Source of the DNA: Photobacterium sanguinicancri
GTDB taxonomy: Bacteria > Pseudomonadota > Gammaproteobacteria > Enterobacterales > Vibrionaceae
Direction of reading: 5' to 3'
DNA length: 64,000 nucleotides
Assembly: GCF_024346675.1 (NCBI RefSeq)
Contig: NZ_AP024850.1
Coordinates: forward strand, 2,232,001 to 2,296,000
Below the pieces are notes generated by a model. The model made no database searches. It was given only the letters and a program-made list of their open reading frames with translations, and was not told the DNA's origin. Positions 35,657 to 45,910 of the stretch are shown here, one piece after another. Positions within the stretch are counted from its first letter, which is position 1, and each line of letters starts with the position of its first letter. The position numbers and the translations under genes are program-made.

Positions 35657-35676
35657 ACAGATGACTAGTCATCTGT
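35657..35676. repeat. Perfect 20-bp palindrome in the tRNA-Cys leader
   Basis: ACAGATGACT/AGTCATCTGT forms a perfect 10-bp inverted repeat without spacer between the tRNA-Cys promoter and the mature 5' end. It could be a processing hairpin in the precursor or a protein-binding site. Confidence 0.8.
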
Positions 35677-35705
35677 ATATAAGTTTCTCCGTGAGAACGA
35701 GGCGT

Positions 35706-35733
35706 ACTGTACCCTGCTCAGAGATAGAGTCAA
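35706..35733 (-). promoter_or_regulatory. Promoter of the solitary tRNA-Cys
   Basis: On the minus strand TTGACT, a 16-base spacer and TACAGT are followed by ACGCCTCGTTCTCACGG, the same discriminator and leader as at the Gly-Leu-Cys array promoter. Confidence 0.85.
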
Positions 35734-35827
35734 TAATAAATCTATCAATTAAGAATCAATTGCGCACTCAGCCAACAAAGCTATGACATTTTATTCAACA
35801 TTACTAGAAATCAACCAACCCGAGTAT

Positions 35828-36289
35828 TTAGCTCTTCTTCGTCGATTTAGTTAGTACAGAATAAGATACACTGCTAGAACCACCAGCCAATCCTGGTTTC
35901 ACGGTTCCAAACACGGTGTTTTCAAACAGGATATAATAATTACCCGCAGTTAAGTTAAACCAGCCAGTTTCATGGCTACTTTCTAACGGAGTAATGCTTT
36001 TAATGTAACTCAACGTTGCATTGGAAAAAGCGTTATTTTGTGTGGTTGCAACCCAAAGCAGATAGCCACTTTCATCCACAACATACGCCTCGATTGCATT
36101 ACCACCCAGTAACGTCGCTTTTAGCTTCACTTGTTGAGCAGTATTGATGGTGAATGACTCTGATTTATATTGATCGGACTTAACATATAAAGAGTCTGAT
36201 TCCACCACATCCTCACCACTATCACATCCAGCTAAACCTATAACAGATGAGAGAGCCATTATGGCAAGAAGCTTTTTCCTATTATCCAT
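35828..36289 (-). CDS. Small uncharacterised lipoprotein
   Basis: A 153-residue predicted lipoprotein with lipobox GLAGC (Cys23) after a short signal peptide, followed by an acidic stretch (SGEDVVESD) that would favour outer-membrane sorting. The rest is beta-rich (QVKLKATLLGGNAIEAYVVDES, GWFNLTAGNYYILFENT), resembling pre-peptidase C-terminal-type sandwich folds. I do not recognise a named family. It lies between the tRNA-Cys and nspC, and the terminator at 36330 separates it from the norspermidine genes. Confidence 0.7.
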   Translation of the reverse strand: MDNRKKLLAIMALSSVIGLAGCDSGEDVVESDSLYVKSDQYKSESFTINTAQQVKLKATLLGGNAIEAYVVDESGYLLWVATTQNNAFSNATLSYIKSITPLESSHETGWFNLTAGNYYILFENTVFGTVKPGLAGGSSSVSYSVLTKSTKKS

Positions 36290-36329
36290 ATTATTAACAA
36301 CGATGTTTTATTGGGTAATTCACTATATC

Positions 36330-36355
36330 AAAAAAGTCAGCAAAAGCTGACTTTT
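36330..36355 (-). terminator. Terminator after nspC
   Basis: An 8-bp stem (AAGTCAGC-AAAA-GCTGACTT) followed on the minus strand by a T-run, 15 bases past the nspC stop. Confidence 0.85.
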
Positions 36356-36369
36356 CTTCAAGTTAAGTA

Positions 36370-37512
36370 CTATTTAACAGTCCATTGTGACAATGATCGC
36401 TTAAAGTCTTCATAGCCAAATTCATTCAGCTTTTGGATTTCACCCGTTGAGCGCTCACAATAAATGGATGGCATTTTCAGGCCATTAAACCAATTCAGCT
36501 TCACCATGGTATAACCTGCACTATCGACAATATGAAGGCGCTGGCCGATCTTTAATGGTTCATCAAACTGAGTGACACAAAACTGATCACCAGCAAGGCA
36601 TGAACATGATCCGATAACATATTCATGCTTACCATCATCTGATGCTTCAGCAATCGTAGCTGGCTCATCATAAATAAGCGTATCTAAGCGATGTGCTTCT
36701 GTAGCTGAATCCACAATCGCAGTTTTCATGCCGTTTTCAACCACATCAACCACAGTCACAACAAGATCTGCCGTTTTAGTAATAATCGCTTCACCAGGCT
36801 CAAGGTATAGCTGTACACCGTGTTTTTCTGAGAAGGCTTTTAGTGCCGCTGCCAGTTTTTCAATCGCATAGCCCGGCCATGTGAAGAACACGCCGCCGCC
36901 TAAGCTCACCCAATCAAGTTTGTTTAGGTGTTCACCAAACTGTTCAGAAATAGCATCAAGTAACCCAATGAAAGCATCAGCATCTTTGTTCTCACAGTTC
37001 ATGTGGAACATCACACCATCAATCGTGTCAAAGACAATCGGGTCAATGTGATCGGATTGAACACCAAGACGAGAAAACTGACGCGCGGGGTTCGCCAAAT
37101 CTTGCCCTGCATAGCTCACACCTGGGTTAAGGCGTAAGCCCATTGACGCTTTGCCTTCAACAAGATGGCGGTGCGCCGCTAGCTGTGTTTGTGAGTTAAA
37201 AATCAACTTGTCACAAATATTCGCTACTTCTTTTACATCGTCTTCGCTGTAACCCACGCTGTAAGCATGCGTTTCACCACCAAAGGTTTCGTAGCCTAGC
37301 TTTACTTCAAATGGACCACTGCTTGTCGTGCCATCTAAGTAAGGTTTGATGATGTCGAATACACCCCATGTCGAGAAGCATTTCAGCGCCAGTACCAGCT
37401 TTACGCCTGATAGTTCTTTTAGCTGCTTTGCTTTCTCTAGGTTTTGGATCAACTTGTCTTCGTTGATCATGAAGTATGGGGTTTTTAGTTGTTCTTTATT
37501 GTTTACTGTCAT
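36370..37512 (-). CDS. nspC: Carboxynorspermidine decarboxylase NspC
   Basis: A PLP enzyme that converts carboxynorspermidine to norspermidine in the cytoplasm. The alanine-racemase-like fold binds PLP through the Lys in [12 protein letters not shown] (about residue 43). The C-terminal active-site block [12 protein letters not shown] carries the Cys/Asp pair of the family, and [17 protein letters not shown] binds the phosphate. The 380-residue length is typical. In Vibrio this enzyme is the last step of norspermidine synthesis, a polyamine that controls biofilm formation. It is third in the minus-strand set with the dehydrogenase and the DABA enzyme. Confidence 0.95.
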   Translation of the reverse strand: MTVNNKEQLKTPYFMINEDKLIQNLEKAKQLKELSGVKLVLALKCFSTWGVFDIIKPYLDGTTSSGPFEVKLGYETFGGETHAYSVGYSEDDVKEVANICDKLIFNSQTQLAAHRHLVEGKASMGLRLNPGVSYAGQDLANPARQFSRLGVQSDHIDPIVFDTIDGVMFHMNCENKDADAFIGLLDAISEQFGEHLNKLDWVSLGGGVFFTWPGYAIEKLAAALKAFSEKHGVQLYLEPGEAIITKTADLVVTVVDVVENGMKTAIVDSATEAHRLDTLIYDEPATIAEASDDGKHEYVIGSCSCLAGDQFCVTQFDEPLKIGQRLHIVDSAGYTMVKLNWFNGLKMPSIYCERSTGEIQKLNEFGYEDFKRSLSQWTVK

Positions 37513-37687
37513 TGTTCATTCCAACAACTCTTCGAGTTCAGTCTTAGTTTCCCCTCTAACGAGGGGAGATACTTTTTGTCTACAGCCAATGAAAAATAGG
37601 CATTTAGCAACAACACATAAAATAGAAGAGAGCCTCTGCCCTCTTCTTTATATTCACAACGTTTAAACTTTCGACGCTAATAACCTA

Positions 37688-37791
37688 TAAGGCTTTTAAG
37701 CGCAGGCATTTCTCTTCAGTGCTAGGCGGAAGCGCAGAGTTTATAGGCATAAATGAGCACTTCCAACGACGCAATGAAAAGAGATAACCAG
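37688..37791. repeat. 104-bp palindromic repeat element, copy 1
   Basis: The element begins TAAGGCTTTTAAGCGCAGGC and ends near GATAACCAG. Its ends carry ATTTCTCTTCA and TGAAAAGAGAT-like inverted arms, and the middle contains GGAAGCGC opposite GCACTTCC. It can therefore fold into one long imperfect hairpin, in the style of ERIC-type intergenic repeats. Confidence 0.85.
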
Positions 37792-37850
37792 CTTACTTTC
37801 CTGTTAATTTAGCCAATAATCAGCAAATTCTACGACTTAGCCAAACCAAA

Positions 37851-37954
37851 TAAGGCTTTTAAGCGCAGGCATTTCTCTTCAGTGCTAGGCGGAAGCGCGG
37901 AGTTTATAGGCATAAATGAGCACTTCCAACGACGCAATGAAGAGAAATAACCAG
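37851..37954. repeat. 104-bp palindromic repeat element, copy 2
   Basis: A direct repeat of the element at 37688 with only about three base changes, offset by 163 bases. In this copy the outer arms ATTTCTCTTCA/TGAAGAGAAAT are perfectly complementary over 11 bases. It ends 10 bases before the carboxynorspermidine dehydrogenase stop codon. Confidence 0.85.
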
Positions 37955-37963
37955 TTTAAAACC

Positions 37964-39208
37964 TTATTTCAAGATTTTGATGTCTGGCTGACCCACTGGT
38001 AGCTCTTGAACGTGCCAATCTAGACCGATTTCAGGCATAGTCTCTAGGAACGGATCTGGGTTTAGCTGTTCCATGTTGAATACGCCTTTATCTGCCCATT
38101 CGCCACGGAAGAACTGAAGTGCTGCAGTAATCGCTGGCACACCTGTGGTGTAAGAGATCGCTTGGTGCTCTACATCTTTATACGCTACTTCATGGTCGGC
38201 ATTGTTGTAGATGAATACGCTGCGTTCTTTGCCGTCTTTTTTGCCTTGTACCCAAGTACCGATACAGGTTAAACCTGTGTAACCTGGCGCTAGTGATGTT
38301 GGGTCTGGTAGTAATGCTTTTAATACGTGTAAAGGCTGAACAACGGTACCATCATGCAGTGTTAGTGGGTCTGGGCTTAGTAAGCCAATATCACGCATGC
38401 AGTTGAAGTAGTTTAGGTAAGCATCGCCAAAGCCCATCCAGAATTCGATACGTTTTGCTGGGATGAATTCCTTCATTGAGCGCACTTCATCGTGTGCCAT
38501 TGAGTAGACTTTTTGCGTACCACAGTTAGGGAAATCAAACTCTAGCATACGTGTGTGACAAGGTACTTGTTTCCACTCTTCGTTTTCCCAGTAGAACGAA
38601 TCACCTTGGATTTCTAGCATATTGGTTTCTGGATCAAAGTTAGTCGCGAACTTCTTACCGTGGTCACCTGCATTCACATCCATAACATCGATGGTGTCGA
38701 TTTCATCGAACAGGTGCTTAACTGCGTATGCTGCAAATACAGACACTACGCCTGGATCAAAACCTGCACCTAGGATACCTGTGATACCTGCTTCTGCGAA
38801 TTTCTCACGATAGCCCCACTGCCAATCGTACGCTTGTGGTACTTGCTGGCCTTCTGAGCATAAATCTACCGCTACTGATGTATCTAGGTAAGATACTTTC
38901 GCTTGGTAACATGCTTCCATGATAGTCATATTGACCCATGGAGGACCTGCATTGATCACAAGATCAGGCTTCACTTCGTTGATCAGTGCAACCAGCGCTT
39001 CAACGTCATCAGCATCTACTGCGCGTGCTTCTAGTTTTTTCGTTGTGTCTTTCAGGTTGTTACGACCCTTGATTGACTCAATGATTTTTTCACACTTAGA
39101 TACTGTACGTGATGCGATAGTGATATCGCCTAGCACTTCGTTGTTTTGTGCTGCTTTATGTGCAACAACCCAGCCAACGCCGCCTGCACCAATTTGTAAA
39201 ATAGCCAT
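37964..39208 (-). CDS. Carboxynorspermidine dehydrogenase (saccharopine dehydrogenase family)
   Basis: This NADPH enzyme condenses 1,3-diaminopropane with aspartate semialdehyde to carboxynorspermidine. The N-terminal Rossmann motif is MAILQIGAGGVGWVVAHKAA. Other family segments are VINAGPPWVNMTIMEACYQ, YLDTSVAVD and GFDPGVVSVFAAYA. I place the start at the ATG at 39208, which begins exactly at the Rossmann strand and has GGA upstream, not at 39256. It lies between the DABA enzyme (22 bases from the longer frame) and nspC, the same order as the Vibrio norspermidine locus. Confidence 0.93.
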   Translation of the reverse strand: MAILQIGAGGVGWVVAHKAAQNNEVLGDITIASRTVSKCEKIIESIKGRNNLKDTTKKLEARAVDADDVEALVALINEVKPDLVINAGPPWVNMTIMEACYQAKVSYLDTSVAVDLCSEGQQVPQAYDWQWGYREKFAEAGITGILGAGFDPGVVSVFAAYAVKHLFDEIDTIDVMDVNAGDHGKKFATNFDPETNMLEIQGDSFYWENEEWKQVPCHTRMLEFDFPNCGTQKVYSMAHDEVRSMKEFIPAKRIEFWMGFGDAYLNYFNCMRDIGLLSPDPLTLHDGTVVQPLHVLKALLPDPTSLAPGYTGLTCIGTWVQGKKDGKERSVFIYNNADHEVAYKDVEHQAISYTTGVPAITAALQFFRGEWADKGVFNMEQLNPDPFLETMPEIGLDWHVQELPVGQPDIKILK

Positions 39209-39277
39209 AATTTTTCCGTTTATTAAATCAGTAAAAATCGTAGTCAGCGAACACACTGACTACGGTTAAGTCGTGTA

Positions 39278-42175
39278 TTAGCCTGTCACTAACTCAAGTT
39301 GAGCTGCGACTTGGCGTATTTCGTTAAGTAATGATTCAAAATCTGACAAGGTCAGACATGGGTTCAAAATCGTCAATTTCAGTGACACCTTGCCATCGAC
39401 GATGGTTTCCCCTAATACCGCTTTTCCTTGCACTAACGCATCAATGCGTAGCTGTTTATTCAGCTGGTCGAGATCGACAATATCTTGCCCAACGTAGCGG
39501 AATAACACAGTTGAAAGTGCAGGATCTGCAAATAGTTCAAAGTCTGCAGATTGATTGATCATGTCTGCGACTTGTTGAGTTTGACCTAGCAAATGATCGT
39601 ACATTGCGCCCAGCGCTTGCGTACCCACACACTGCATGGTCATTAAGACTTTTAGCGCATCAAAACGCTTGGTTGTCGCAATAGATTTATCTACCAGATT
39701 TGGCAGTAAATCATCTTCACGGTTCAAGTAATCTGCATGGTGAAGTAAGTACTTAAAGTTCTCTTTATCTTTAAGTAATACTGCACCACAACTGATTGGT
39801 TGATAGAAAAGCTTATGGAAATCGACACTCACCGAGTCCGCTTTTTCTATGCCGTGCAAACGTGATTTGTGACGGCTGAGAATCAGTGCCCCACCGTAAG
39901 CACCATCAACATGGAACCAAAGGTTATGTTGTTGAGCAATATCAGCCATGCCCGCTAAATCATCAATTGCGCCATGATCGGTTGTACCAGCTGTACCGAC
40001 TAACGCAAATGGCAGCAAGCCATCATTACGTAATGCTTCAACGGTTTTTACCAGCGATGCAATCTTAATAGTGCCATCTGGGTTGGTATCAACACACTCA
40101 ACAGCATGTTCACCCAGCCCCATCAGTGATGCTGATTTTTGTACCGTAAAATGCGATTTCTTCGAGCACAGAATGCGCAACTTACTCGCATACTCAGGCA
40201 AGCCTTGCTTCTGGATATTGTGACCAGAAATGGTATCAGCCGCCCAGTCACGAGCCAGTAGCAAGCCCATCAAGTTACTTTGCGTACCGCCAGAGGTGAA
40301 AATACCGTCAGCTTGTTCACCCAATTTGTAAACACCACACAACCAATCAACCACTTTTTGTTCTACAAAAGTGGCTGAACTTGCTTGATCCCATGAATCC
40401 ATTGATTGGTTCAAGGCAGCAATAAACGCTTCAGCCGCAACAGCGGGTAATAATGGTGGGGTATGCAAGTGTGCGATACAGTGAGGATGCTGAACAATGA
40501 TCGAGTTTTTGGCAATCAGCTCGCCCGTTTGCTCTATTACAAGATCAAGCGGCAACTGCTGATTATCCAAGTCGATATTATTAATCATCGACTTGAGGGC
40601 TTGAGGTTCTAGGCCTGAATACGGCGCATCACACTCTTCAAATACTTTTTTCAGTACTTGAGTGGTTTGATTCAGTGCAGCTTCAAACAAATCTGCACCA
40701 GATTTTCCAGTATGAATAAAGTGATCGCGCCAATGGCTCTGCTCGCTAACCGCAAGCGACTCAACCACCTTAGCAGGGCCTGCTGTTGCAATAATGGCCT
40801 TGCTTAGTGCATCAAGTGCAAAATCAATTTGTTCAAGAGTGATGATTAAAGGCGGAAGGAAACGTAAAACAGAACCTTGACGACCACCTTTTTCAATGAT
40901 CAAACCGCGCTCTAGCGCAGCACGCTGAATTTGCGAAGCAAGTTCTGGATCGGCTTCTGGTTCACCAAATTTGTTTTTGCTACCATCGGTTTTTACGATT
41001 TCAGCACCCAGCATTAAACCTTTACCACGCACTTCGGCAATACAGTTCGTGTACTGAGCGATGCGCTCTAGTCCTTCACGGAAATACTGGCCTGCAGTTT
41101 GGGCATGTTCGACTAAGTTATCGCGACGGATAATTTCCAGTGCTTTTGCACCCGTGGCCATTGCTAGCTGATTACCACGGAAAGTCCCCGTGTGTTCACC
41201 TGGGCGCCATGTATCGATAGATTTATTGAAAATCAAAATCGACATTGGCAAGCCGCCACCAACCGCTTTCGATAAACAAAGAATATCAGGGTTAATGCCC
41301 GCCTCTTCAAATGCAAAGTTATGGCCTGTTTTACCAATACCGCACTGAATTTCATCGAAAATTAATAAAATACCCTGTTCTTGGGTAATTCGGCGTAATT
41401 CGCGTAGCCAGAATGCAGGCGCAGGAATAACCCCACCTTCCCCTTGGACGGGTTCAACAATAATTGCCGCTGGTTTTTGAACACCACTTTCATCGTCGCT
41501 GAGCATGCGTTCAATGTAGCGGATACTTTGTTTTGCGCTTTCGTCGCCTTGTAAGCCAAATGGGCAACGTAAGGTATAGGGAAATGGTAAAAAGTGCACA
41601 TCAGACATCAAGCCTTGGCGACGTTCTTTCGTGCCAAGGTTACCCATCATCGCCATCGTACCGTTTGTCATCCCATGGTAAGCACCATGGAATGCCGCCA
41701 TCGTATTTCGGCCTGTCGTTTGCTTCGCTAACTTAATGGCCGCTTCAACAGCATCTGCCCCAGACGGACCACAGAATTGGATACATGCATTTTCAGCAAA
41801 GGATTCTGGAAGGAAATCCATCACTTCTCTGATGAATTTATCTTTTGCTGGTGTCGTCATATCAAGCGTTTGATACGGTAAACCCGCATTCAGCTGATCG
41901 ATAATGGCTTGGTTAATTTCAGGGTGGTTATAACCCAAGACAAGCGTACCTGCCCCTGCAAGGCAATCAACAAACAGTTGACCACGTGTATCTTCTACCA
42001 GTACACCTGCCGCTTTTGCTATTGCTAGTGGTAAGCGACGAGGGTATGAGCGAACTTCCGATTCATAATGCTCCTGACTCAGTAGTAATTCATCAGGGGT
42101 CAAGTCGTACAAATCGTGCACGACAGGCACATTAGACGCATGTTTAAGATTATCTAAATCAAACACGTTATTCAT
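39278..42175 (-). CDS. Fused diaminobutyrate aminotransferase/L-2,4-diaminobutyrate decarboxylase
   Basis: A 965-residue bifunctional PLP protein that makes 1,3-diaminopropane from aspartate semialdehyde for norspermidine synthesis. Residues ~1-470 are a class III aminotransferase (FCGPSGADAVEAAIKLAKQTTGR, IFDEIQCGIGKTGHNFAFE, and the PLP Lys in LCLSKAVGGGLP). Residues ~500-965 are a group II decarboxylase (GIFTSGGTQSNLMGLLLARD, WFHVDGAYGGA, and the PLP Lys in SVDFHKLFYQP). This fusion is a hallmark of Vibrionaceae. It heads the locus; an upstream gap of about 640 bases holds its promoter. Confidence 0.96.
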   Translation of the reverse strand: MNNVFDLDNLKHASNVPVVHDLYDLTPDELLLSQEHYESEVRSYPRRLPLAIAKAAGVLVEDTRGQLFVDCLAGAGTLVLGYNHPEINQAIIDQLNAGLPYQTLDMTTPAKDKFIREVMDFLPESFAENACIQFCGPSGADAVEAAIKLAKQTTGRNTMAAFHGAYHGMTNGTMAMMGNLGTKERRQGLMSDVHFLPFPYTLRCPFGLQGDESAKQSIRYIERMLSDDESGVQKPAAIIVEPVQGEGGVIPAPAFWLRELRRITQEQGILLIFDEIQCGIGKTGHNFAFEEAGINPDILCLSKAVGGGLPMSILIFNKSIDTWRPGEHTGTFRGNQLAMATGAKALEIIRRDNLVEHAQTAGQYFREGLERIAQYTNCIAEVRGKGLMLGAEIVKTDGSKNKFGEPEADPELASQIQRAALERGLIIEKGGRQGSVLRFLPPLIITLEQIDFALDALSKAIIATAGPAKVVESLAVSEQSHWRDHFIHTGKSGADLFEAALNQTTQVLKKVFEECDAPYSGLEPQALKSMINNIDLDNQQLPLDLVIEQTGELIAKNSIIVQHPHCIAHLHTPPLLPAVAAEAFIAALNQSMDSWDQASSATFVEQKVVDWLCGVYKLGEQADGIFTSGGTQSNLMGLLLARDWAADTISGHNIQKQGLPEYASKLRILCSKKSHFTVQKSASLMGLGEHAVECVDTNPDGTIKIASLVKTVEALRNDGLLPFALVGTAGTTDHGAIDDLAGMADIAQQHNLWFHVDGAYGGALILSRHKSRLHGIEKADSVSVDFHKLFYQPISCGAVLLKDKENFKYLLHHADYLNREDDLLPNLVDKSIATTKRFDALKVLMTMQCVGTQALGAMYDHLLGQTQQVADMINQSADFELFADPALSTVLFRYVGQDIVDLDQLNKQLRIDALVQGKAVLGETIVDGKVSLKLTILNPCLTLSDFESLLNEIRQVAAQLELVTG

Positions 42176-42777
42176 GATTATTCCATATCAAAAAATTTGC
42201 TGTGTTTAATCCGTAAACGCATTGTAGGAACTATAGCTGTTAGTATTCGATAACAAGGTTATGCGTAATTGCATAGCTATTGTTAACATACCAAGGGTAA
42301 CCATAGACACTTTGGAGTTTTACGGATAACACATCACTATTCAGCAGCTAAAAGCTGATGAAATGCATAGTGCGCCAGAGACTGGCTATAAATTTTAAGA
42401 TCGGATGTTCAAGGCTCAGTAATAATACTGCAGTTGGGTAAGACAAAGCTGGATTGGTTTTTGAAAAATACAATATGCACTGTTGGGTTCCTTCAATATG
42501 CGCCTGATTTATTTGTACAGGCTTGCACTATTAATGCCCTTCTACTGCTGCGAAGTCTTCGCATCAGTACCTACGGCACGCTATAGCAATATCAGTAAGA
42601 TCTGCCATAACGCATGTGCCTCAATAAACATGGTCTACTGAGATTGGGCAGGAAAGTAACACAGACGACAGTGCGTTTCCACCGTATATTTCATTTTGAA
42701 CATAATCTAAAAATACTGTACATATTTTTATTGATTAAAAACCAAGCAGATAGGAGCTATCCATATTCCAGATAGCA
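42176..42777. other. Long intergenic region upstream of the norspermidine genes
   Basis: About 600 bases with no supported gene on either strand. A few small inverted repeats are present, such as GCGAAG/CTTCGC near 42550 and GCTAT/ATAGC near 42756. I recognise no riboswitch or known operator. It separates pgsA from the norspermidine locus. Confidence 0.5.
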
Positions 42778-42804
42778 AAAAGGCGACCTAAGTCGCCTTT
42801 TTTT
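42778..42804 (-). terminator. Terminator after pgsA
   Basis: A 10-bp perfect stem (AAAAGGCGAC-CTAA-GTCGCCTTTT) with T-runs on both sides, 12 bases past the pgsA stop. Confidence 0.9.
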
Positions 42805-42815
42805 GATATGTTTAT

Positions 42816-43373
42816 TTACATATTGTCGGCATGAAGTAAATCATCTTTTGCTGCTTTTAAGTACAGGTACATCGACCAGTAGGTTAAAACCAACGCAATA
42901 TAGAGTGATACATAACCAATCCACACCGCCCACTCAGTCGGATGCCAAAGCAATATGAAGAGTGCAAACATTTGCGTTGCTGTCTTCACTTTACCAACCC
43001 AAGACACGGCAACGTTAGAACGTTTACCGAGTTCTGCCATCCATTCACGTAAGGCGGAAATTATAATTTCACGCCCAATCATTGTTACCGCTGGAATGGT
43101 GATCCATAGGCTATGATAGTCTTCAACAACCAGTACTAACGCTGTCGCTACCATCAACTTATCGGCAACAGGATCAATAAAGGCACCAAAACGTGTTGTT
43201 TGATTGAGTTTACGAGCTAGATAACCATCAAACCAATCAGTCACACCCGCTATCCAGAACACAAATGCCGTCGCAAAAGGCGACCATTCATAAGGCAGAT
43301 AGAATGTAATAACGAAGACGGGGATAAGAAACAAGCGGATGAAGCTCAAAATATTCGGAATTGTTAAACGCAT
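42816..43373 (-). CDS. pgsA: CDP-diacylglycerol-glycerol-3-phosphate 3-phosphatidyltransferase PgsA
   Basis: This inner-membrane enzyme commits CDP-diacylglycerol to phosphatidylglycerol synthesis. The CDP-alcohol phosphotransferase motif DGx2ARx8Gx3Dx3D is complete in [20 protein letters not shown] followed by IDPVADK (about residues 46-72). Four to five hydrophobic segments are visible and the 185-residue length is standard. It lies 42 bases after uvrC, the same order as in Enterobacteria and Vibrio (uvrY-uvrC-pgsA). Confidence 0.97.
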   Translation of the reverse strand: MRLTIPNILSFIRLFLIPVFVITFYLPYEWSPFATAFVFWIAGVTDWFDGYLARKLNQTTRFGAFIDPVADKLMVATALVLVVEDYHSLWITIPAVTMIGREIIISALREWMAELGKRSNVAVSWVGKVKTATQMFALFILLWHPTEWAVWIGYVSLYIALVLTYWSMYLYLKAAKDDLLHADNM

Positions 43374-43415
43374 AACGATTATTCTTATAAGTGATTTTAA
43401 TAGAGTGCCGCAAAG

Positions 43416-45266
43416 CTAGCTATGTTGCAATGCGTCAAATATCTTTTCTGCCAAAGAGTTACTGATCCCTGGAACCTTGGCGATGTCTTCTTTACTGGCT
43501 CGTTTTAGTTCTTGAAGTCCACCCATGTATTTAAGTAATGCTTGTCGACGTTTAGGGCCAATCCCTTCAACATCTTCTAATGCACTGCGGTTACGTACCT
43601 TGGCACGTTGTGCGCGGTGCCCACTAATAGCGTGATTATGGCTTTCATCACGTATGTGCTGAATAAGATGCAATGCTGGTGAATCACTTGGCATTGAAAA
43701 TTCTTCACCCGTTACTAAAAGTAGGGTTTCCAGCCCGGGTTTACGTGTTGTGCCTTTCGCCACACCAACAAGTAATGAACGCTTTGGCCAATCTTGCATA
43801 TATGTACTCACTACATCATACGCTCTTGAAAGCTGACCTCTACCCCCATCAATAAAAATAATATCTGGGATCTTATCAGGATCCATTTGTTTACCATAAC
43901 GGCGCTCTAACGCTTGTGCCATGGCTGCGTAATCATCCCCACCGGTAATGCCTGTAATGTTAAAACGGCGATACTCAGGCTTTAACGGACCATCTTTATT
44001 AAACACAACGCACGAGGCAACGGTTTTTTCACCCATAGTATGGCTGATATCAAAACATTCCATTCGATTGATTACGTCTAATTTGAGGGCTTCTGACAGG
44101 GCAGAAAAACGCTGTTGAATCGTCATTTTATGATTCAACTTACTAATTAATGCTGTATTGGCATTCGTTTGCGCTAATTTTAGATACTGACCACGACTAC
44201 CACGCGGGTTGGTTTTCAGGGTGATTTTCCGCCCAGCGACTTGGCTTAACGCATCTGAAATAACGGTTTGCTCGTCCCCTAGCGACTCCCCTAACACAAT
44301 CACAGTTGGGATCACTCGACCTTCCGCTTGATTAAGATAAAACTGAGTCAAGAAGCTGGATAAGACTTCAGGTAAATCCGCGTCAGATGGCACTTTAGGG
44401 AAATAGCTGCGGCTACCAAGGATTTTGCCTTGGCGAATATACAGTGCATGAATACATGCCATGCCGCGTTCATGTGCAATACCAATAACGTCAATGTCAT
44501 CTTCGTTGTCATGGCTGACAAATTGCTGCTCTTGCACACGACGCAATGCTTGAATTTGATCGCGATAGGTTGCGGCCTTTTCAAACTCCAGCGCTACGCT
44601 CGCTTGTTCCATTTTATCGACTAGCGAACTAATGACTTGGCGATCTTTGCCTTGCAAAAATAAACGCACATAGCCTAGTTGATCGTTATATTCTTCGTTG
44701 CTAACTAGGCCTTTAACACAAGGACCTAAACAACGACCAATCTGATACATCAAGCAAGGACGGCTACGATTCGCATAAACTGAATCTTCACATTGGCGCA
44801 CAGGAAATAGCTTTTGCATCAAATGCAGGCTTTCTCGCACAGCACCTGGGTTCGGATATGGCCCAAAATACTCCCCTTTACGCTTTTTTGTACCACGATG
44901 AATACTTAAGCGAGGGTGCTTATGGTGGCTTAAAAAGATATAAGGATAGGATTTATCATCGCGCAGCAATACGTTGTATTTAGGTAAATACAATTTAATG
45001 TAGTTGTGTTCGAGGATCAGAGCTTCAGTTTCTGTATGCGTAACAGTGACATCAACTTTATTGATGTTTTTGACAAGCGCCCGCGTTTTTTCGCCTGCAA
45101 CATTAGCGCGAAAATAACTCGAAAGGCGTTTTTTGAGGTCTTTAGCTTTACCGACATAGATCACCTCACCAGTGGCATCGTACATCCGGTACACGCCAGG
45201 CTGGTGAGTGACTGTCATCAAAAAGCTTTTTGAATCAAAAGCTATTTCTTCGTGATGTTCTGACAC
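43416..45266 (-). CDS. uvrC: Excinuclease ABC subunit C (UvrC)
   Basis: UvrC makes both incisions in nucleotide excision repair. The N-terminal GIY-YIG nuclease has [20 protein letters not shown] (residues ~24-43). The UVR motif that binds UvrB is near [17 protein letters not shown] (about 205-225). The RNase H-like second nuclease contains [15 protein letters not shown] [11 protein letters not shown] and [10 protein letters not shown]. Tandem HhH repeats end the protein ([29 protein letters not shown]). It starts at a GTG that overlaps the uvrY stop by one base (TAGTG), so the two are co-translated. Confidence 0.98.
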   Translation of the reverse strand: MSEHHEEIAFDSKSFLMTVTHQPGVYRMYDATGEVIYVGKAKDLKKRLSSYFRANVAGEKTRALVKNINKVDVTVTHTETEALILEHNYIKLYLPKYNVLLRDDKSYPYIFLSHHKHPRLSIHRGTKKRKGEYFGPYPNPGAVRESLHLMQKLFPVRQCEDSVYANRSRPCLMYQIGRCLGPCVKGLVSNEEYNDQLGYVRLFLQGKDRQVISSLVDKMEQASVALEFEKAATYRDQIQALRRVQEQQFVSHDNEDDIDVIGIAHERGMACIHALYIRQGKILGSRSYFPKVPSDADLPEVLSSFLTQFYLNQAEGRVIPTVIVLGESLGDEQTVISDALSQVAGRKITLKTNPRGSRGQYLKLAQTNANTALISKLNHKMTIQQRFSALSEALKLDVINRMECFDISHTMGEKTVASCVVFNKDGPLKPEYRRFNITGITGGDDYAAMAQALERRYGKQMDPDKIPDIIFIDGGRGQLSRAYDVVSTYMQDWPKRSLLVGVAKGTTRKPGLETLLLVTGEEFSMPSDSPALHLIQHIRDESHNHAISGHRAQRAKVRNRSALEDVEGIGPKRRQALLKYMGGLQELKRASKEDIAKVPGISNSLAEKIFDALQHS

Positions 45267-45910
45267 TACAAAGTCTCTGTGTCTAGCATCCCGTGGCGAA
45301 TTGCAAGGTGGGTTAACTCCACATCACCACTTATATCAAGCTTGTTGAACAAACGGTAGCGGTAGCTATTAACCGTTTTAGGACTTAGGCTCAGTTGCTC
45401 TGAAATGTCGGTAACTTTCTGGCCTTTAGTGATCATCATCATGATCTGTAACTCACGCTCAGAAAGATCTTTAAACGGGTTTTCAGCATCTGAAGCAAAT
45501 TGGCTAAGTGCCATTTGCTGCGCAATTTCAGGTGAAATATAGCGCTGTCCACTATGCACCATACGGATAGCATTGATCATTTCGTCAGGGCCTGCGCCTT
45601 TAGTCAGGTAACCTGACCCACCAGCTTGCATAACCTTAGTCGGAAATGGGTTTTCCGTATGAATAGTTAATACGATAATCTTTACATCAGGGTTGAAGCG
45701 AAGAATCTTACGGGTAGCTTCAAGACCACCGATACCTGGCATATTCATATCCATAAGAATGATATCCGCATGTTCACTACGGCACCATTTTACGGCATCC
45801 TCACCACTGTCGGCTTCCCCTACCACTTTAATACCACGGACATCTTCAAGAAGACGTCGGATCCCTGTGCGAACCAGTTCGTGATCATCTACAAGGAATA
45901 CATTAATCAA
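45266..45910 (-). CDS. uvrY: Response regulator UvrY/VarA/GacA
   Basis: A two-component response regulator that switches on small RNAs of the Csr system in partnership with a BarA/VarS kinase. The receiver domain has the phospho-Asp in [15 protein letters not shown] (residue ~54), with DDHELVRTG at the N-terminus. The C-terminal LuxR-type HTH (about 150-205) shows [17 protein letters not shown] and [14 protein letters not shown]. The 214-residue length is typical. It leads uvrY-uvrC-pgsA. Confidence 0.97.
   Translation of the reverse strand: MINVFLVDDHELVRTGIRRLLEDVRGIKVVGEADSGEDAVKWCRSEHADIILMDMNMPGIGGLEATRKILRFNPDVKIIVLTIHTENPFPTKVMQAGGSGYLTKGAGPDEMINAIRMVHSGQRYISPEIAQQMALSQFASDAENPFKDLSERELQIMMMITKGQKVTDISEQLSLSPKTVNSYRYRLFNKLDISGDVELTHLAIRHGMLDTETL

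Larger units (their letters stand above)
35449..35827. other. Intergenic region holding a terminator and a lone tRNA-Cys
   Basis: Apart from the terminator, the tRNA-Cys, its promoter and a leader palindrome (listed separately), nothing else is visible here. Confidence 0.6.

Noticed and set aside
37688..37954. The 104-bp repeats as integron attC sites or tRNA-like genes
   Set aside because: No cassette genes, no integrase and no attC core (R/L boxes) were seen; the two copies are simple direct repeats of a hairpin element.
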